Below are positions 61,369 to 64,000 of a stretch of 64,000 nucleotides of DNA, in pieces. The stretch lies in assembly GCA_030038255.1 (NCBI GenBank), contig JASHPH010000323.1, positions 1 through 64,000 on the forward strand, read 5' to 3'. The notes below the pieces were generated by a model. It ran no database searches, was not told the DNA's origin, and saw nothing but the letters and a program-made list of their open reading frames with translations. How positions within the stretch are numbered: the first letter of the stretch is position 1; every line of letters starts with the position of its first letter. The stretch is from Candidatus Sulfotelmatobacter sp. Lineage in GTDB: Bacteria > Acidobacteriota > Terriglobia > Terriglobales > Acidobacteriaceae. The translations under genes were made by a program, and so were the position numbers.

Positions 61369-62211
61369 TCAATCCAGCTTTAGGTAGTTGCCGATGATCT
61401 TCTCGTTCCACTTCCAGGGCAGAAGGCGCTTCATGGCGAGCTGAATCTTTGCGTCGCGGCCCACCAGGTAGCGAAGCTTGGGCTGTGGATCTTGCGCGAT
61501 TTTCGCAATCAGGCGTGCAACAACGATCGGATCGGCCTTCGGGATCTTCTGAATCACGGAGCGCATACGCAGACTGCGCTGAAAGTTCGGAGAGCTGTTC
61601 TTCGTGGCTTCTTGTCCCATGACCGCACCGCGCGTCCATATGTCCGTTTGAAACGAACCCGGCTCGACCAGCACCACGTTGATGCCGAGCGAGCTGACCT
61701 CCATGCGCAGCGATTCCGTCCAGCCTTCCAGAGCGTGCTTTGAAGCGGAGTAGCTGCTCACGCTTACCGCCCCGTGCAATCCGGAAATAGACGAAATCTG
61801 AATGATGTGTCCCGAGCGCTGGCGGCGCATGACCGGCAGTACGGCCTTGGGCACAGCCACGGCGCCGAAGAAATTGGTTTCGAACTGCAGGCGCAGTTCT
61901 TCCAGGCTGATGTCTTCGGCGAATCCGCCGACGGCGAAGCCGGCGTTATTGATCAGGCAATCGACACGGCCGTAGTCGCGCACGACACTCTCAACGAACG
62001 CAGGCAGCGCCTCGAAGTTCGTGACATCGAGGAAGCGACTGTCTATCTTGGCACTCACTCCCGCCGCCGCTGCAGCCTGGTCGAGCCGCTCGCGGCGGCC
62101 CAGGTCACGCATGGTGGCTACGACGCGGAATCCCGCGCGGGCCATTTCGATGGAAGTCAGCAATCCGAAGCCGCTGGAGCAGCCGGTGATGATCGCGACA
62201 GGTTCAGTCAT
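61369..62211 (-). CDS. Short-chain dehydrogenase/reductase
   Basis: 280 residues of the classical SDR family: cofactor loop ITGCSSGFGLL (TGxxxGxG), NNAG in CLINNAGFAVGGF, catalytic Ser in QISSISGLHG, and YSASK (Tyr-xxx-Lys) followed by the usual ALEGWTESLRMEV. It reduces or oxidises a hydroxyl or carbonyl group with NAD(P)(H); the substrate is unknown. A C-terminal extension (about 230-280, KYLVGRDAKIQLAMKRLLPW) is like that of sterol or lipid SDRs. It starts at ATG 62211. Confidence 0.88.
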   Translation of the reverse strand: MTEPVAIITGCSSGFGLLTSIEMARAGFRVVATMRDLGRRERLDQAAAAAGVSAKIDSRFLDVTNFEALPAFVESVVRDYGRVDCLINNAGFAVGGFAEDISLEELRLQFETNFFGAVAVPKAVLPVMRRQRSGHIIQISSISGLHGAVSVSSYSASKHALEGWTESLRMEVSSLGINVVLVEPGSFQTDIWTRGAVMGQEATKNSSPNFQRSLRMRSVIQKIPKADPIVVARLIAKIAQDPQPKLRYLVGRDAKIQLAMKRLLPWKWNEKIIGNYLKLD

Positions 62212-62385
62212 GGCAATGGCTTACCACAGGTTCGGCACGAGCCGTAGGTGCAAGAAAAGACAGGAGAAAAAACTGCGCTGCCGCACCAAAATAGTGGGAG
62301 AATATACTGCGAAGGCCGATTTGTCCCCACGCAAAAGCTGCTGAGGCGAAAGCGTCGGCGGACGAAGCGCGCGAAGGAGGCCAAG

Positions 62386-62520
62386 ATGCTCGCCTCAAGA
62401 AATCGCCTGACGCGCAATCCCTACTTTCACTTTCACCCGCTCCACACGATCTTTGCGCTGCTGGGGTCGCTGATCCTGTTTGCGCTGCTGGTGTGGTTTC
62501 TGGCCGTGCCTGCGCGGTAG
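62386..62520 (+). CDS. 44-residue single-span membrane protein
   Basis: 44 residues, MLASRNRLTRNPYFHFHPLH then the hydrophobic TIFALLGSLILFALLVWFLA. A strong AAGGAGG ribosome binding site precedes the ATG at normal spacing, which is the main reason to call it. Small single-span proteins often act as stress or complex partners; none is recognised. Confidence 0.6.
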   Translation: MLASRNRLTRNPYFHFHPLHTIFALLGSLILFALLVWFLAVPAR

Positions 62521-62639
62521 CGCGCAATCGGGCCGCGGCGGTCTGCCCTGTCGTGTGCAGGGCAGCAATGTTACACGCGGGTAAAAATCACGCCGGAATT
62601 TCTCTATCGCATCGATCGAAATTTGGAATTAGACAGAAT

Positions 62640-62658
62640 CCCTAGCGGTCAACTAGGG
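62640..62658 (+). promoter_or_regulatory. Hairpin over the ribosome binding site of the GAF-ANTAR gene
   Basis: CCCTAG (62640-62645) and CTAGGG (62653-62658) form a perfect 6-base-pair stem with a 7-base loop (CGGTCAA). The right arm contains AGGG, the likely Shine-Dalgarno sequence, seven bases before the ATG at 62666, so folding would hide the ribosome binding site. Confidence 0.5.
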
Positions 62659-62665
62659 TAAGTGC

Positions 62666-63394
62666 ATGGACTCTTTTCTAGCGACGGAAGATTCCCACGT
62701 TGATGTGCTGCACGAAATCGGCGTGCGTTTGGGCATGGCCGATGGCTTTTACGAGGTGCTGGCCCGCGTGGTGGAATTCGCATCGGCACTGGTGAAGTGC
62801 GACTCCTGCCTGATTTACGTGCTGGAAGAAGACGAACTGGTGCTGCGGGCGTCAAAGAATCCGCATCCCGACGTGCTCGATTGCCTGAAACTGCGTGTGG
62901 GGCAGGGGATTACAGGATGGGTGGCGGAGAACGCCGAGCCGGTGGCGATTTCGAAAAAGGCGGCGCTCGATCCTCGTTTTCGAGCTTTCCAGGAGCTGCC
63001 CGAGGACAGCTACGAGGCATTTCTTTCGGTGCCGCTGATGTGCCGCGGCCGCGTCGTGGGCGTGATTAACCTGCAGCACCGCCAGCCTCACGTTTACCGC
63101 CCGCGCGAAATTCGCATGATTTCCACCATTGGATTTCTGGTGGGTGCAGAGATCGAAATGGCGCGACTGGAAGAGGCAAATCTAACGCTGGCCGAACAGC
63201 TGCAGACGCGCAAACTGGTCGAACGCGCCAAGGGCATTCTGCAGCGCGAACTGGGACTGGACGAAGAGCAGGCCTACCTGACGCTGCAGAAGCAGAGCCG
63301 GCAGAAACGGCGTCCGATGCGGGAGATTGCCGAAGCCATCATTTTGAGCGATGAGGTGAAGGGGAACTCGCAGAACGTGCGAGCACCTGCGTAA
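62666..63394 (+). CDS. GAF-ANTAR regulatory protein
   Basis: 242 residues: a GAF sensor domain (about 20-160, LVKCDSCLIYVLEEDELVLR, VGQGITGWVAENAEPVAISK, SVPLMCRGRVVGVINLQHRQ), a short helix and a C-terminal ANTAR domain (about 175-235, LVERAKGILQRELGLDEEQA, LTLQKQSRQKRRPMREIAEA). ANTAR domains bind RNA hairpins to control transcription termination. A hairpin covers its ribosome binding site, suggesting autoregulation. Confidence 0.9.
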   Translation: MDSFLATEDSHVDVLHEIGVRLGMADGFYEVLARVVEFASALVKCDSCLIYVLEEDELVLRASKNPHPDVLDCLKLRVGQGITGWVAENAEPVAISKKAALDPRFRAFQELPEDSYEAFLSVPLMCRGRVVGVINLQHRQPHVYRPREIRMISTIGFLVGAEIEMARLEEANLTLAEQLQTRKLVERAKGILQRELGLDEEQAYLTLQKQSRQKRRPMREIAEAIILSDEVKGNSQNVRAPA

Positions 63395-63430
63395 TCTTCG
63401 CACCCTCCAACTGTGCTGTATCCTTTTCCC

Positions 63431-64000
63431 ATGATGGCGATCCGAGTCGGTGCTTTTCTTCTGCTGGCTGCGATGGCCAGCGCGCAGACCACCTACACCA
63501 AAACCGACGAACCTAGCCCAAACGAGCCGAAGCTTCCGGTGGTCGACAGTAAGGCATGCCCGGGCCCGAGCCGGCGCGTGGATGGCGTGACGGAGCCGGT
63601 TGCCGTGAGAATCCAGAAAACTGAGCCGATGTATTCGACGTGGGAAGAAAAGCGGACTGCCGTTGCCACGCTCAAGGTGGGCGAAGAGGTGAAAGTCTGG
63701 GCGGGCGTCAATGTGGTACGGGAACCCAACAAGGCTCGAGTTTTACAACCGAGCGAGCCGGATGAAAAACCGGTTCTCAAGCCAGGCGACGAGATATTGA
63801 ACTACGGCTTCCGTGGCGACGGGAACTATGTTTTCTGGGCGCAGGGAGTCTGGTTCACGGAGTACTACGAAAATGAAGGCGACCTGAAGGGTGCCTGCGG
63901 CTTTGCCGACAAGAGTTTGTGCACGTTCGCGTTCTTCAAGAAGGGCGTACAGGAGTGGTGGGTGCAGGTCAAAACCAACAGCGGCGTTACCGGATGGGTG
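63431..64000 (+). CDS. Secreted protein with SH3-like segments (3' end outside window)
   Basis: The frame runs from ATG 63431 to the window edge (190 codons) without a stop. A signal peptide (AIRVGAFLLLAAMASAQ) is followed by an SH3-type beta-rich region (LKVGEEVKVWAGVNVVREPN and LKPGDEILNYGFRGDGNYVF) and ADKSLCTFAFFKKGVQEWWV. It is probably a periplasmic binding or targeting domain. The rest of the protein lies beyond the window. Confidence 0.7.
   Translation, partial: MMAIRVGAFLLLAAMASAQTTYTKTDEPSPNEPKLPVVDSKACPGPSRRVDGVTEPVAVRIQKTEPMYSTWEEKRTAVATLKVGEEVKVWAGVNVVREPNKARVLQPSEPDEKPVLKPGDEILNYGFRGDGNYVFWAQGVWFTEYYENEGDLKGACGFADKSLCTFAFFKKGVQEWWVQVKTNSGVTGWV

Noticed and set aside
1..64000. 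tRNA, rRNA, CRISPR array, insertion sequence or integrase
   Set aside because: No cloverleaf with CCA end, no regular spacer array and no transposase or integrase motif was seen on either strand.

Overview
The window looks like chromosomal DNA of a free-living Acidobacteriota bacterium (Terriglobia/Koribacter-like). This is an inference from high GC, dense packing, frequent GTG/TTG starts, and families common in that phylum: a Ser/Thr kinase with a TPR tail, a YncE-type propeller fused to a phosphoesterase, FHA-GAF-SpoIIE phosphatase, DinB and GH15 proteins. I see no rRNA, tRNA, CRISPR array, insertion sequence, prophage or integrase. No gene-free stretch exceeds 300 bases; the longest is 58483-58772 (290 bases, one promoter candidate).

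Layout. 1-895: the end of a Flp/Tad pilus locus (cpaB running off the left edge, and a 53-residue Flp pilin). 1118-5889: four polytopic membrane proteins, three GT87-type glycosyltransferases and one PAP2/Aur1-type phosphotransferase, suggesting an envelope glycolipid or glycopolymer pathway. 6047-11220: an FHA-GAF-SpoIIE phosphatase, a GH15 glucoamylase-like enzyme and a TPR-like secreted protein. 11354-27449: a phosphate and polyphosphate island: pstS, ppk1, sixA, ppx, a receptor-like Ser/Thr kinase with a late in-frame amber codon, a CHAD protein, pstC-pstA-pstB-phoU and a propeller-phosphoesterase. Both pstS and pstC carry 11-base-period direct repeats that look like Pho boxes.

27532-31283: NAD synthetase, a quinone-reductase-like enzyme and a DsbA-like protein. 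42112-31301 (minus strand): mutS, nagZ (apparently starting at CTG), anmK, a peptide-binding lipoprotein, an M48 protease, a YmdB-type phosphoesterase and a TPR-secretin; the middle looks like murein recycling. 42247-47091: a GalT-like enzyme, a small membrane protein, DinB, a class A beta-lactamase-like protein and a GGDEF-EAL protein. 47364-50077: a small unknown, a GH5-like secreted hydrolase, a lipoprotein and a P-loop kinase.

50267-55422: a haem operon, hemX-hemA-hemC-(DUF4442)-(PaiB-like)-hemD, preceded by a perfect TGTGA-N6-TCACA palindrome. 55427-64000: an S9 peptidase, endonuclease III, DedA, several small proteins, an SDR oxidoreductase, a GAF-ANTAR regulator with a hairpin over its ribosome binding site, and a partial SH3-like secreted protein. 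Related short inverted repeats (GGATGAC ends) lie in three intergenic gaps.

The most notable signals are the phosphate/polyphosphate island with shared promoter repeats, the amber-interrupted kinase, the probable CTG start of nagZ, the GT87/PAP2 cluster, and the regulatory palindromes and hairpins. Functional statements rest on motif recognition by eye; no database search was run.
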